Positions 1 through 7,775 of a DNA stretch of 52,344 bases are shown piece by piece. The stretch spans positions 1-52,344 of the forward strand of contig CAIWNE010000025.1 of NCBI GenBank assembly GCA_903913915.1, written 5' to 3'. The notes below the pieces were generated by a model. It did not search any database. It was given only the letters and a program-made list of their open reading frames with translations, and was not told the origin of the DNA. The DNA comes from an uncultured Opitutia bacterium. Its GTDB lineage: Bacteria > Verrucomicrobiota > Verrucomicrobiia > Opitutales > UBA953. A program made the position numbers and the translations under genes. How positions within the stretch are numbered: position 1 is the first letter of the stretch; each line of letters begins with the position of its first letter.

Positions 1-127
1 GGCCCGGTCATCCGCGGGCGCGCGGGCCGCGCGCCCCTACCCTCGGCCGCCCTGCGGCGGCCCGTGCCTCCACCTTCTTACATTCAGCAGCCTCCGCTTC
101 GCAGCATACCAGCTTGCCAGCAGTTCC
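1..127. repeat. Composite intergenic hairpin repeats (left edge)
   Basis: Cut by the window edge. It contains the GGCCCGGTCATCCGCGGGCG module ending in CCCCTACC (1-40), the GGCCGCCCTGCGGCGGCC palindrome (about 44-62) and a GCTTCGCAGC...CCAGCAGTTCCCC module (93-127). The same modules recur near 2.4, 4.3, 7.2, 9.4, 10.0 and 10.6 kb. No gene is visible in it. Confidence 0.8.
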
Positions 128-149
128 CCACGAAGCGGGCGCGCCGCGC

Positions 150-1034
150 TCACTTCGGCACCACGTCCTCGTACTGCGCCGCCGGCCCGCCGACCTTCAC
201 GTCGGTGACGTAGACGACCTTATGCGTGGCGACGGGCTTGTCCGCGTCGAAGCGCGCCTTGGTCTCCGGCTTCTCCACATGCCACTCGGGATGATAGATC
301 CCGGTCTTCAGGTACGGCGTATACTCGAGCCCGATGGTGCCGTAGGTGTTCGGGCCCCTGAGGTCGGCCACGAGCTTGCCGTCCTTCCAGACCTGGATGA
401 TACCGGCGTCGTTCGGCGACCACTTGGCGTGGATGACCCAGGACGTCCAGACGCCTGGCTGCACGCGATCGTCGAGTTTCGTCTCGCGGCGCGTGGGTTT
501 GGTCTTCGGATCCCCGAAGCTTTGCCGCACCTGCCACCGATCGTCGCTGACCGAGATCTCCAGGTTCGGATAGGTCGCCCGGAAATCGCCCGGTATGGCA
601 TGCCACTGCATAACGATGTCCGCCGCGCGACCCGGGTCGCGCACCCACTCCTTCGGAATCAGGATGCGCTCGGCGTACCAGCGTTCGTTCCAGCCGTTCT
701 CGTGCGGCAGCGAAAGCTCCGAGCGGAAGACGTTCGGGGCGCGCACGACGGAGAACCGCACCGCCTTCTTGCCGGGCAGCCCGGGGGCGTCGACCAGCGC
801 GATGAGTTCCGGGTCGGGCTTGGTGACCTCATAATCGGCGTTCTGGGAGAAACGCCACTTCGGCGAGAAGGCCGCGCCGCCGAAATCATCGGCGAACATC
901 ACTGGCGTCTTCGGGTCGAAGACCTCCGCAGCCGTCGGCCCGCGGAATTTCGGTTTGGGCGCGTCGGCGGCGAAGACGGCACAGCAGGTCAGCGCAAGGA
1001 AACGGAGCATGGCGGGTGCGCGAAGCATGCCCAT
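150..1034 (-). CDS. Secreted polysaccharide lyase, heparin-lyase-I/alginate-lyase-like (PF14099 type)
   Basis: The 294-residue protein starts with an export signal: Arg-containing n-region, hydrophobic LRFLALTCCAVFA and a likely cut before ADAPKP. The mature part has the landmarks of the polysaccharide lyase beta-jelly-roll family: NVFRSELSL, a NERWYAERILIPKEW strand, VMQWH, WTSWVIHAKWSP, IIQVWKDGKLVADLRGPN and YLKTGIYHPEW. Proteins of this kind cleave uronic-acid polysaccharides by beta-elimination outside the cytoplasm; the exact substrate cannot be read here. Three in-frame ATGs (1034, 1028, 1010) are possible. I chose the first because it gives a signal peptide of normal length; an AAGGGG lies about 17 bases upstream, so the choice is weak. 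A secreted GH79-like enzyme lies 1.8 kb away, so glycosaminoglycan or similar acidic-sugar scavenging is plausible. Sequence upstream of 1034 is open but not protein-like. Confidence 0.82.
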   Translation of the reverse strand: MGMLRAPAMLRFLALTCCAVFAADAPKPKFRGPTAAEVFDPKTPVMFADDFGGAAFSPKWRFSQNADYEVTKPDPELIALVDAPGLPGKKAVRFSVVRAPNVFRSELSLPHENGWNERWYAERILIPKEWVRDPGRAADIVMQWHAIPGDFRATYPNLEISVSDDRWQVRQSFGDPKTKPTRRETKLDDRVQPGVWTSWVIHAKWSPNDAGIIQVWKDGKLVADLRGPNTYGTIGLEYTPYLKTGIYHPEWHVEKPETKARFDADKPVATHKVVYVTDVKVGGPAAQYEDVVPK

Positions 1035-1130
1035 CGGCCGGCGGAATAAAAGCCCCTTGTCTCCGCAAGAGGCGACGTCTGCGACCGCTCTCGCTTGCCC
1101 GGCCGAGACCCGCATGCCATAAGACCGCTC

Positions 1131-1622
1131 GTGGACCTCCGCCCTCTCCCCTTCACGGCCTATCCGAGCAAGGCCAAGCAATGGAAGCTGCTGGCCTTCT
1201 GCGCCGTACTTTCGGCGGCCTGCTTCTGGCTTGGTTCGGAGGGAGAGAAAAGCGGCTGGTTCTTCGGCGGTTTCTTCCTGCTCTGCGGCTTGGTCGGCTT
1301 GGTCCAGATGCTGCCGAACTCGGTCTCGCTGACGGTCGACGAGGAGGGCTTCCGCTATGTCGCGCTGTTCCGGACGCACCGCTTCCGCTGGTCGGAGATC
1401 GAATCGTTCGGCACCTACGTCCTGAAATTCAAGGCCCGGACCACGGTGTTCGTCGGGTTCAACTTCGTCCCCGGCGCCCGCGAGCAAACGGCGCTCATGC
1501 GGGCCTCGCGCCGGAACCTCGGCTACGAGGCCGGCCTGCCCGAGGCCTACGGTTATGCGCCGGCGCAACTCGCCGCGCTGCTCGAGGCCTACCGCGTCCG
1601 TCATGCCCAGGCGCGCTCCTGA
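1131..1622 (+). CDS. Membrane protein with PH-like (STM3941-type) domain
   Basis: The protein has about 163 residues. Two adjacent membrane segments follow a short cytoplasmic start: LLAFCAVLSAACFWLG and FFGGFFLLCGLVGLV. A soluble region comes next, with SLTVDEEGFRYVALFRTHRFRWSEIESFGTY, the pattern of the small bacterial PH-like domains in the STM3941/YcxB-like families. The end is helical (AAYGYAPAQLAALLEAYR-like). The GTG at 1131 is preferred because it starts just before the conserved region; a TTG at 1095 would add 12 unconvincing residues. No clear Shine-Dalgarno site is seen. It is divergent from the polysaccharide lyase and convergent with the next gene. The role is unknown; family assignment is from pattern only. 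Confidence 0.65.
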   Translation: MDLRPLPFTAYPSKAKQWKLLAFCAVLSAACFWLGSEGEKSGWFFGGFFLLCGLVGLVQMLPNSVSLTVDEEGFRYVALFRTHRFRWSEIESFGTYVLKFKARTTVFVGFNFVPGAREQTALMRASRRNLGYEAGLPEAYGYAPAQLAALLEAYRVRHAQARS

Positions 1623-1641
1623 GGGCGCCGACCGCCACGCC

Positions 1642-2259
1642 TCACTGAGCCAGCTGCTCGATCGTCAGCTGGTCGCCTTTGACCTTCATGACGACCTTCA
1701 GCACCCGACCGTCGTCGAGCCGCGCCTCGCCTCGGTAGACGCCGCCGGGGAGGTCTTCCAAGATCTTCACCGACTGGCACCGCAGGTCCGGCTTCAGGCG
1801 CTTCTGGACGATCCGGGTGACGATGCCGGGCGCCGCCGCTTCGACGCGCTGCTTCAAGGTAGGGGCTGCCGCATGCGCGACCGCCAGCCCTAGGGCGATG
1901 AGGGCGGCAAGGCCGGCCACGGCCGCGAGGAGCGGCTTCGTCCAGGACTTCTTCTCATAGGCGACGCCCGCCTTCACGAACTCGACCTGCGCACGTCCGC
2001 TGAACAGGAACCAGAGCGCGAAGAAGATCGGCCCCAAGGAGGTCGCAGCGTTGGCCGGCAAGAGACCGGCGACCGACCCCACGAGCAGCAGGTAGACCGA
2101 TCCGCCGTAGACCCAAGCCATCGATCGACGCGCCTCATCGGGCCGACCGAGTTCCTCCCAGTTCTTCGCTTGGAGCCAGGCGCCGAGGACCGGCGAGAAC
2201 ACGAAAGACCAGGCAGCGGCAGCCTGCGGATTCCAGAGCTTGGGGGTTCGATTTTCCAT
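1642..2259 (-). CDS. Hypothetical inner-membrane protein
   Basis: The protein has 205 residues and starts at the ATG at 2259 (MENRTPKLWNPQ). Residues about 12-30 (AAAWSFVFSPVLGAWLQA) and YGGSVYLLLVGSVAGLLP, then SLGPIFFALWFLFSG, form likely membrane helices. A fourth follows, PLLAAVAGLAALIALGLAVAHAA. The last roughly 80 residues look soluble and beta-rich (ILEDLPGGVYRGEARLDDGRVLKVVMKVKGDQLTIEQLAQ), probably outside the membrane. I do not recognise a named family. The N-terminal part resembles small membrane proteins that pack a short membrane hairpin around a PxLGAWLQAKNW motif. It converges on the PH-like gene with a 19-bp gap. Open sequence above 2259 lies in repeats and is not counted. Confidence 0.65.
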   Translation of the reverse strand: MENRTPKLWNPQAAAAWSFVFSPVLGAWLQAKNWEELGRPDEARRSMAWVYGGSVYLLLVGSVAGLLPANAATSLGPIFFALWFLFSGRAQVEFVKAGVAYEKKSWTKPLLAAVAGLAALIALGLAVAHAAAPTLKQRVEAAAPGIVTRIVQKRLKPDLRCQSVKILEDLPGGVYRGEARLDDGRVLKVVMKVKGDQLTIEQLAQ

Positions 2260-2319
2260 ACGAAAACCAAATCCCCGCGACCTTCGGAAGCAACCCTTCA
2301 CCGCGCCACACAAGACGCG

Positions 2320-2760
2320 TCCGCCCTGCCCCTGACGGTCGCGACACCGTCGCGCCCCTACCCAATCAATCTGTTCGCCGCAGGGCGAACCATGGTAGGG
2401 GCACGATTTATCGTGCACTCCAAATCAGGTATAAGCGGTAAGCGGTTGGGCACACCGGCCGCAAAGGGCGCGGCAAAGCCGCGCCCCTACCCTCGGCCGC
2501 CCTGCGGCGGCCTTGCTTCGCAGCAGTTCACCATGCCAGCAGTTCCCCCATCCATCCCACCACTCAAAGGGAGACCGGAAACCGGAAAGGATGCTTCGGC
2601 CCTATGCCCACGCTAACATTCCGGTTCCCCTCAGCTGCCCCCTTTTTGACTGCTGTATCGTTCTGGTCAACTGAGCCTCTGGGCCTCCGGGCCTCTGCCT
2701 CCGTCTCCCTGGCCAACCAGCCCACTATTCAACAGATCAACTCACGCTATGCCCTCTCGT
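2320..2760. repeat. Composite repeat island between 2259 and 2807
   Basis: This gene-free stretch is made almost wholly of repeat modules: GTTCGCCGCAGGGCGAAC (about 2370), GGTAGGGGCACGATTTATCG (2395), a CGCGGCAAAGCCGCG hairpin (2470), GGCCGCCCTGCGGCGGCC (2496), the long inverted repeat beginning CTCAAAGGGAGACCGG (2563-2635), then a degenerate CAACTGAGCCTCTGGGCCTC / CAACAGATCAAC segment to about 2745. A TGCACTTTTGCACCTTTGCA run (2775-2795) abuts the next gene. Confidence 0.85.
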
Positions 2761-2807
2761 GCTCCGCACGAGTTGCACTTTTGCACCTTTGCACCTTTAA
2801 AGTCCCC

Positions 2808-4238
2808 ATGCCCCGCCTCTCCCTCCCCCTCGCCCTCCTGGCCGGCCTGACCACGCTCGTCGCCGCCGAGCCCGTCCCCGCGACGATCGTCGTGCACACG
2901 GACAAGCCTGGCTTCGCGATCCCGGCCGACTTCACGGGCCTGAGCACGGAGAAGAAGCTGATGGCTCGGGATTGCTTCAGCGCCCAGAACCACGACCTCA
3001 TCCAGCTCTGCCGCACGCTCGGTCCCGGCGTCTTCCGCATCGGCGCCAACAACGTCGACTCGACCTTCTTCAAGCGCGGAGGCGCGCCCGCTCTCGAATC
3101 GATGCAAGAGAACCGCTACGTGGTCGACCCGCGCACGATCGGCCCGCAGTCCGTCGATGCGTTCTTCGACTTCGTCCGCGCGGCGGGCTGGAAGACCATC
3201 TACGGCGTGAACCTCGGAGCGAAGGATCCGGCGATGTCCGCCGACGAGGCCGCTTACGCCTGGAAGGTCGGCGCGAAGGAGATCGTGGCGATCGAGATCG
3301 GCAACGAACCCAACCTCTACCCGAAAGGCCCGAAGCGCGAAGGCATCCGCCCCGGCAACTGGCGCTACCCGCAGTACAAGGAAGAGTTCACAGCGGTCTA
3401 TGACGCCATCAAGGCCAAGGACGCCACGATCCCGATCACCGGCCCGGCGGTGACCAAGAGCACGAACTGGATGCCGCTGTTCATGGCCGACTTCAAGGAC
3501 CGCGTCGCGCTCGCCACCTCGCACGTCTACCACCTCTCCGCGCCGGAGGCCGATCCGAAGGCCCAGCGCTTCACGTCGGTCGAGAAGCTCCTCGGCGAGA
3601 AGTATCCCGACGACTGGATCATCAAACTCAAGGACGCCACCTCGGTCGGCGTGCCTTATCGCGTCGGCGAGTGCAATACCGCCTCCGGCGGCGGCAAGCG
3701 CGGCGTCAGCAACGCCTTCGTCTCGGCCCTCTGGGCGGTCGACTTCATGTTCGACGTCGCCGAGGCCGGCGGCCAGGGCGTGAACTTCCACGGCAGCTTC
3801 ACCGCGAACAACTACTCGCCGATTGTCTTCGACAAGAAGTCGTCCCGCTACGTCGCCGCGCCGATGTACTACGGCATGCTCTTCTTCAGCCGCGCCGCGC
3901 AGGGCAAGCTCGTCGCCACCGAAGCCAAGGGCGACGCCAAGCTCATCGCGCACAGCGTGCTCGGCGACGACGGCAAGCTGCGCGTCACCCTCGTGAACAA
4001 AGACCTCGCCAAGCCCATCGCCGCCTCGGTCGCCGTCGGCGGCAAGTTCGCCAAAGGCCAGGTCCTGCGCCTCACCGCGCCGTCCGCCGACGCGACGGAA
4101 GGCGTCACCTTCGCCGGCGCCGCCGTGAACGCCGACGGCACCTGGGCGCCCAAGACCACCGAAGCCCTGACCCTTTCCGCCGGCACCGCCTCCGTCACCC
4201 TGCCCCCCGCCTCCGCCGCCCTCCTGATTCTTGAGTGA
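2808..4238 (+). CDS. Secreted GH79-like glycoside hydrolase (heparanase/beta-glucuronidase type)
   Basis: The protein has 476 residues. An N-terminal signal peptide (MPRLSLPLALLAGLTTLVAA, then EPVPATI) predicts export. The body reads as a clan-A TIM barrel: the general acid/base candidate is Glu167 in IGNEPNLY and the nucleophile candidate is Glu288 in YRVGECNT. Both positions fit retaining GH79 enzymes. The last quarter (VLGDDGKLRVTLVNKDL...ASAALLILE) matches the beta-sandwich found at the C-terminus of GH79 proteins. Members remove glucuronic acid or cut heparan-type chains; the substrate here is inferred only. The ATG at 2808 is chosen because it begins the signal peptide; sequence before it is repeat DNA. 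With the PF14099-like lyase nearby it suggests use of uronic-acid-rich polysaccharides. Confidence 0.82.
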   Translation: MPRLSLPLALLAGLTTLVAAEPVPATIVVHTDKPGFAIPADFTGLSTEKKLMARDCFSAQNHDLIQLCRTLGPGVFRIGANNVDSTFFKRGGAPALESMQENRYVVDPRTIGPQSVDAFFDFVRAAGWKTIYGVNLGAKDPAMSADEAAYAWKVGAKEIVAIEIGNEPNLYPKGPKREGIRPGNWRYPQYKEEFTAVYDAIKAKDATIPITGPAVTKSTNWMPLFMADFKDRVALATSHVYHLSAPEADPKAQRFTSVEKLLGEKYPDDWIIKLKDATSVGVPYRVGECNTASGGGKRGVSNAFVSALWAVDFMFDVAEAGGQGVNFHGSFTANNYSPIVFDKKSSRYVAAPMYYGMLFFSRAAQGKLVATEAKGDAKLIAHSVLGDDGKLRVTLVNKDLAKPIAASVAVGGKFAKGQVLRLTAPSADATEGVTFAGAAVNADGTWAPKTTEALTLSAGTASVTLPPASAALLILE

Positions 4239-4239
4239 G

Positions 4240-4366
4240 GCAGGGCCAGCACCACGTGCTGCCCTAGTTGGCCCTTGGTAGGGACGCGTCGGCGACGCGT
4301 CCGTGTCTCGAGGTAGGGATGACCGGCCCGGTCATCCGCGGGCGCGCGGGCCGCAGGCCCCTACCC
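4240..4366. repeat. Composite hairpin repeat, left flank of malonate operon
   Basis: Three stacked palindromic modules follow one another: GCAGGGCCAGCACCACGTGC, GGTAGGGACGCGTCGGCGAC and GGTAGGGATGACCGGCCCGG, ending CCCCTACCC. The same three modules in the same order and orientation occur at 7184-7312, after matB. The copies differ at only a handful of bases. Confidence 0.9.
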
Positions 4367-4403
4367 GCCCGCCACCTGAAGCGGAGGCATCTCTGCGGTG
4401 CCC

Positions 4404-4431
4404 ATACTCCATACTCTATACTCGATACTCC
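4404..4431. repeat. Tandem 7-bp repeat, 4 copies of ATACTCN
   Basis: Units ATACTCC, ATACTCT, ATACTCG and ATACTCC run head to tail about 75 bp upstream of madL. It may be a slipped-strand repeat; no function can be shown. Confidence 0.8.
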
Positions 4432-4508
4432 CTTTTTCCTCCGTGCCTCCGGCCCTCCCGCCCACTAATAAATCCCTACCCCACCCCTGCCCCTACCCCT
4501 ACTCCGCC

Positions 4509-4889
4509 ATGCCCCTCTACGGAACTGCCCTGCTCGCGGTCTGCCATCTCCTTGGCATCCTGCTCGGTGAACTCCTCGGCCGCGCCCTCGGCGTCCAGGC
4601 CAACGTCGGCGGCGTCGGCATCGCGATGCTCCTGCTGATGGCCGCCCGCTACCACGGACACCGGCGCGGCTGGCTCGAAGCGAAGAGCGAGGAAGGCGTC
4701 CACTACTGGGCCGCGCTCTACATCCCGGTCGTCATCGCGATGTCGATGCAGCAGAACGTCGTCAAGGCGCTGAGCGGCGGCCCGATGGCCCTCGCCGCCG
4801 CGATCACCGCCGGCGCGGCCTGCGCGGGCTGCGTCTCCCTCATCAACCGCCGCGAGGTCGTCGCTCCGGCCGAGACCTCCGCGGAATAA
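4509..4889 (+). CDS. madL: Malonate transporter subunit MadL
   Basis: The protein has 126 residues, the normal size for MadL, and is almost wholly hydrophobic. Predicted membrane segments are ALLAVCHLLGILLGELLG, VGGVGIAMLLLMAA, YWAALYIPVVIAMSM and MALAAAITAGAACAGCVSLI. The sequence around LGELLGRALGVQANVGGVG and the loop with VHYWAALYIPVVIAMSMQQN is typical. With MadM it forms the two-component malonate/sodium symporter known from Malonomonas rubra. The ATG at 4509 is chosen because it matches the family start; the leader is C-rich (CCCCTACTCCGCC) and has no Shine-Dalgarno site. It is the first gene of madL-madM-matB, 6 bp before madM. Confidence 0.92.
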   Translation: MPLYGTALLAVCHLLGILLGELLGRALGVQANVGGVGIAMLLLMAARYHGHRRGWLEAKSEEGVHYWAALYIPVVIAMSMQQNVVKALSGGPMALAAAITAGAACAGCVSLINRREVVAPAETSAE

Positions 4890-4895
4890 CCGGCC

Positions 4896-5669
4896 ATGGA
4901 ATCCCTCCTCCAGAAGCTGGCCGTCGACAACGGCCTCGTGCTGTCCTTCGCCGTCGTCGGCGCCGTCGTCCTGTGCTCGGGCTACATTTCCCGCAAGCTG
5001 ACGGTCGGACGCGTCCAAGGTTCGGCCATCGCGATCCTCCTCGGCCTCGCCCTCGCGTATGTCGGCGGACGCATGACCGGCGGCAACAAAGGACTCGCCG
5101 ACGTGACCTACTTCGGCGGCCTCGCGCTGATGGGCGGCAACATGCTGCGTGACTTCGCGATCGTGGCCACGGCCTTCGAGGTCCAGCCCGCCGAAGCCCG
5201 GCGCGCCGGCTGGGTCGGCGCGCTGGCGCTCTTCATCGGCACGCTGCTGCCCTTCGTCATCGGCGTGTCGTTCGCCTACGCCTTCGGCTACCGCGACGCG
5301 GTGAGCCTCACCACCATCGGCGCCGGCACGGTCACGTACATCGTCGGCCCGGTCACGGGCTCGGCGATCGGCGCCTCGTCCGAGGTCATCACGCTCAGCA
5401 TCGCGGTAGGCGTCTTCAAGGCTATCCTGGTGATGGTCACCACGCCGCTGCTCGCGAAGTTCATGCGCCTCGGCACGCCGCGATCGGCGATGGTCTTCGG
5501 CGGCCTGGCCGGCACGGTCAGCGGCGTCTCCGCCGGCCTCGCCGCGACGGACCGCAAGCTGGTGCCCTACGGCGCGCTCGTCGCGACCTTCCACACAGGC
5601 GTCGGTTGCCTCGTCGTGCCTTCGCTGTTCTTCTTCGCCGTCCGCGCCCTCTTCCCCGCCCACGCCTGA
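4896..5669 (+). CDS. madM: Malonate transporter subunit MadM
   Basis: The protein has 257 residues, matching MadM. It is a polytopic membrane protein: LVLSFAVVGAVVLCSGYI, AIAILLGLALAYVGG, VTYFGGLALMGGNMLRDFAIV, ALALFIGTLLPFVIGVSFAYAFG, the conserved TTIGAGTVTYIVGPVTGSAI, a further helix at IAVGVFKAILVMVTTPLLA, and FHTGVGCLVVPSLFFF at the end. It works with MadL to import malonate with a cation. It begins 6 bp after madL and ends 4 bp before matB, so the three genes are one transcript. No separate promoter is evident. Confidence 0.93.
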   Translation: MESLLQKLAVDNGLVLSFAVVGAVVLCSGYISRKLTVGRVQGSAIAILLGLALAYVGGRMTGGNKGLADVTYFGGLALMGGNMLRDFAIVATAFEVQPAEARRAGWVGALALFIGTLLPFVIGVSFAYAFGYRDAVSLTTIGAGTVTYIVGPVTGSAIGASSEVITLSIAVGVFKAILVMVTTPLLAKFMRLGTPRSAMVFGGLAGTVSGVSAGLAATDRKLVPYGALVATFHTGVGCLVVPSLFFFAVRALFPAHA

Positions 5670-5673
5670 CCCC

Positions 5674-7164
5674 ATGCCCGACCTTCCGCTCATCGCGCGC
5701 GCCCGCGCGCACGCCGCTTCCGTCGCCTTCCGCACCCCGCAGGGCGCGACGACCTACCAGGAGCTGCTCGACCGTTCCGCGGCCCTCGCGACGGTCCTCC
5801 TCGCCGGCGCCGCCGACCTGCAGGAAGCGCGCGTCGCCCTGCTCGCCCCGGCCGGCGCCGCCTACGTCGCCGCGCAGTGGGGCCTCTGGCGCGCCGGCGC
5901 GGTCAAGGTGCCGATCTGCCTCACGGCCACCGAGCCCGAATGGGAATACGCGCTGACCGACAGCGGCGCCTCCGCCGTGATGGCCGACGCCGCCAGCGCC
6001 CGGAAGATCGCGCCGCTCTGCGCCCGCCTCGGGCTGCGCCTGATCGACATCGACGCCCCGACGGGGCCCGCGGGCCAGCTGCCCGAGCTCACTCCCGCCC
6101 GCCGCGCGATGATCCTCTACACCAGCGGCACGACCAGCAAGCCGAAGGGCGTCGTGACCACCCATGCGCACATCGCCGCGCAGATCGAAAGCCTCATCAA
6201 GGCCTGGGAGTGGCAGGCGACGGACCGCATCCCGCTGTTCCTGCCGATGCACCACATCCACGGCATCATCAACGTCACGAGCTGCGCCCTCTGGGCCGGC
6301 GCGACGATCGAGCCGTTCGCGAAGTTCGACCAGCCGGCGATCCTCGAACGCGTGAAGGCCGACGCCTACACGCTCTTCATGGCCGTGCCCACGATCTACG
6401 TGAAGCTCATCCAGGCCCTCGAAGCGGCGCCGGCCGCCGAACGCGCGGCGATCGTCGGCGGCTTCCGGCGCATGCGCCTGATGGTCTCCGGTTCCGCCGC
6501 CCTGCCCGCCAGCGTGCACGAGCAGTGGACCGCCCTCACCGGCCAGAAACTCCTCGAGCGCTACGGCATGACCGAGATCGGCATGGCCATCTCCAACCCC
6601 CTGCGCGGCGAACGCCGTCCCGGCGCCGTCGGCCAGGCCCTCCCGGGCGTCGAAGTCCGGCTCAAGGCCGAGAACGGCGACATCATCACCGCCGAGGACA
6701 CGCCGGGCGAGATCCAGGTGCGCGGCCCGAACGTCTTCTCGGAATACTGGGGCAAGCCCGCCGCCACCGCCGAATCGTTCGAAGCCGGCGGCTGGTATCG
6801 CACCGGCGACATGGCCGTGCTCGAGACCGGCTACTACCGCATCATGGGCCGCCTCTCCGTGGACATCATCAAGAGCGGCGGCTACAAGCTGTCGGCGCTT
6901 GAGATCGAAGCCGCGCTGCTCGAGCACCCGGACATCGCCGAGTGCGCCGTGCTCGGACTGCCTGACGACACGTGGGGCGAAGCCGTGAGCGCCGCCGTCG
7001 TCACGAAGAACGGCGCCGATCTCGCCCTCCCCGCCTTGCGTGAATGGTGCAAATCGCGCCTCTCCGTGTACAAAGTGCCCCAGCGCCTCGTCGTCGTGAA
7101 GGAACTCCCGCGCAACGCCATGGGCAAGGTCACCAAACCCGCCGTCCGCGGATTGTTCGGATAG
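5674..7164 (+). CDS. matB: Malonyl-CoA synthetase (MatB-like AMP-forming ligase)
   Basis: The protein has 496 residues and is an ANL-superfamily acyl-CoA ligase. The phosphate-binding loop is at residues 149-159 (YTSGTTSKPKG), followed by PMHHIHGIINV, the ERYGMTEIGM motif, GWYRTGDMA, and the hinge KSGGYKLSALEIE at 400-412. The catalytic lysine candidate is Lys485 in NAMGKVTKPA. HHIHG and KSGGYK are typical of MatB, which makes malonyl-CoA from malonate, ATP and CoA in the cytoplasm. The position immediately after the MadLM importer supports malonate as the substrate. No malonyl-CoA decarboxylase (MatA) or Mdc subunit is encoded nearby, so the product may feed fatty-acid synthesis or a decarboxylase elsewhere. 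Confidence 0.93.
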   Translation: MPDLPLIARARAHAASVAFRTPQGATTYQELLDRSAALATVLLAGAADLQEARVALLAPAGAAYVAAQWGLWRAGAVKVPICLTATEPEWEYALTDSGASAVMADAASARKIAPLCARLGLRLIDIDAPTGPAGQLPELTPARRAMILYTSGTTSKPKGVVTTHAHIAAQIESLIKAWEWQATDRIPLFLPMHHIHGIINVTSCALWAGATIEPFAKFDQPAILERVKADAYTLFMAVPTIYVKLIQALEAAPAAERAAIVGGFRRMRLMVSGSAALPASVHEQWTALTGQKLLERYGMTEIGMAISNPLRGERRPGAVGQALPGVEVRLKAENGDIITAEDTPGEIQVRGPNVFSEYWGKPAATAESFEAGGWYRTGDMAVLETGYYRIMGRLSVDIIKSGGYKLSALEIEAALLEHPDIAECAVLGLPDDTWGEAVSAAVVTKNGADLALPALREWCKSRLSVYKVPQRLVVVKELPRNAMGKVTKPAVRGLFG

Positions 7165-7183
7165 AAACGCGTCGACTGTCTCT

Positions 7184-7312
7184 AGGTAGGGACAGCACCA
7201 CGTGCTGTCCTAGTTGTCCCCTGGTAGGGACGCGTCGGCGACGCGTCCGTGTCTTGAGGTAGGGATGACCGGCCCGGTCATCCGCGGGCGCGCGGGCCGC
7301 ACGCCCCTACCC
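7184..7312. repeat. Composite hairpin repeat, right flank of malonate operon
   Basis: Modules are GGTAGGGACAGCACCACGTG, GGTAGGGACGCGTCGGCGAC and GGTAGGGATGACCGGCCCGG, ending CCCCTACCC. It is the direct-repeat partner of 4240-4366, so the pair frames the GH79-distal end and the mad-mat genes. Confidence 0.9.
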
Positions 7313-7534
7313 GCCACCCGTTCGCCGCAGGGCGAACCCAAGTAGAGGCACGAAAAGGGAGACCGGAGACCGGAAAGGATACTTCGGATATTGATTAATC
7401 GCCCCAGCCAATCATCCGGTCCCCCTTTGCTGCTCCCTCTGGCCTCTGCCTCGTTCTGGTCAACTGAGCCTCTGGGCCTCTGAGCCTCTCATCGTCAGCC
7501 CCGGCCAACCGGCCAACCTGTCAACGTGTCAACT
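7313..7534. repeat. Repeat island after matB
   Basis: Continues with GTTCGCCGCAGGGCGAAC (7319-7337), the roughly 78-bp inverted repeat AAAGGGAGACCGGAGACCGG...CCGGTCCCCCTTTG (7353-7430), and a degenerate CAACTGAGCCTCTGGG / GTCAACGTGTCAAC stretch (7455-7532). No gene is visible. A matB terminator, if present, is hidden among these hairpins. Confidence 0.8.
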
Positions 7535-7768
7535 TTACCGCTTTCCCTTCTCCTCAAACTGCGCGCAGGTCGACCCGGGCGACACATACCGCTCATGGCG
7601 CGCGCACTGCCCGTCGCCGCCGCGGACCGCGCCATACCCAGAACTCAGGCTGCTGAGTCCGGGCGAATCTTTCTCCATCCGGCGCGGATGGTTGTCGAAG
7701 TGGACGCACCGGGCGCAGGCCTTGGCCTGCGACCCGGGGCGGAACCACCTGCGCAACCAGGCGAACAT
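7535..7768 (-). CDS. Small Cys-containing hypothetical protein
   Basis: The protein has 77 residues (MFAWLRRWFRPGSQ...). The N-terminus is basic and amphipathic. It has four cysteines: CARC near residue 18 (a C-x-x-C pair within ACARCVHFDNH), then a Cys in DGQCARHERY and one in GSTCAQFEEK. The spacing suggests a small zinc- or iron-sulfur-type fold, but this is inference. It starts 7 bp after the stop of the YeiH-type transporter on the same strand, so the two are probably co-transcribed. I do not recognise a named family. Confidence 0.55.
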   Translation of the reverse strand: MFAWLRRWFRPGSQAKACARCVHFDNHPRRMEKDSPGLSSLSSGYGAVRGGDGQCARHERYVSPGSTCAQFEEKGKR

Positions 7769-7775
7769 CGGGAGC

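Noticed and set aside
1035-1604. Long N-terminal extension of the polysaccharide lyase
   Set aside because: Gln/Glu/Arg-rich, lies opposite the PH-like gene, and would bury the signal peptide.
2742-3953. 403-residue minus-strand ORF over the GH79 gene
   Set aside because: Antisense shadow of a gene with a signal peptide and catalytic motifs.
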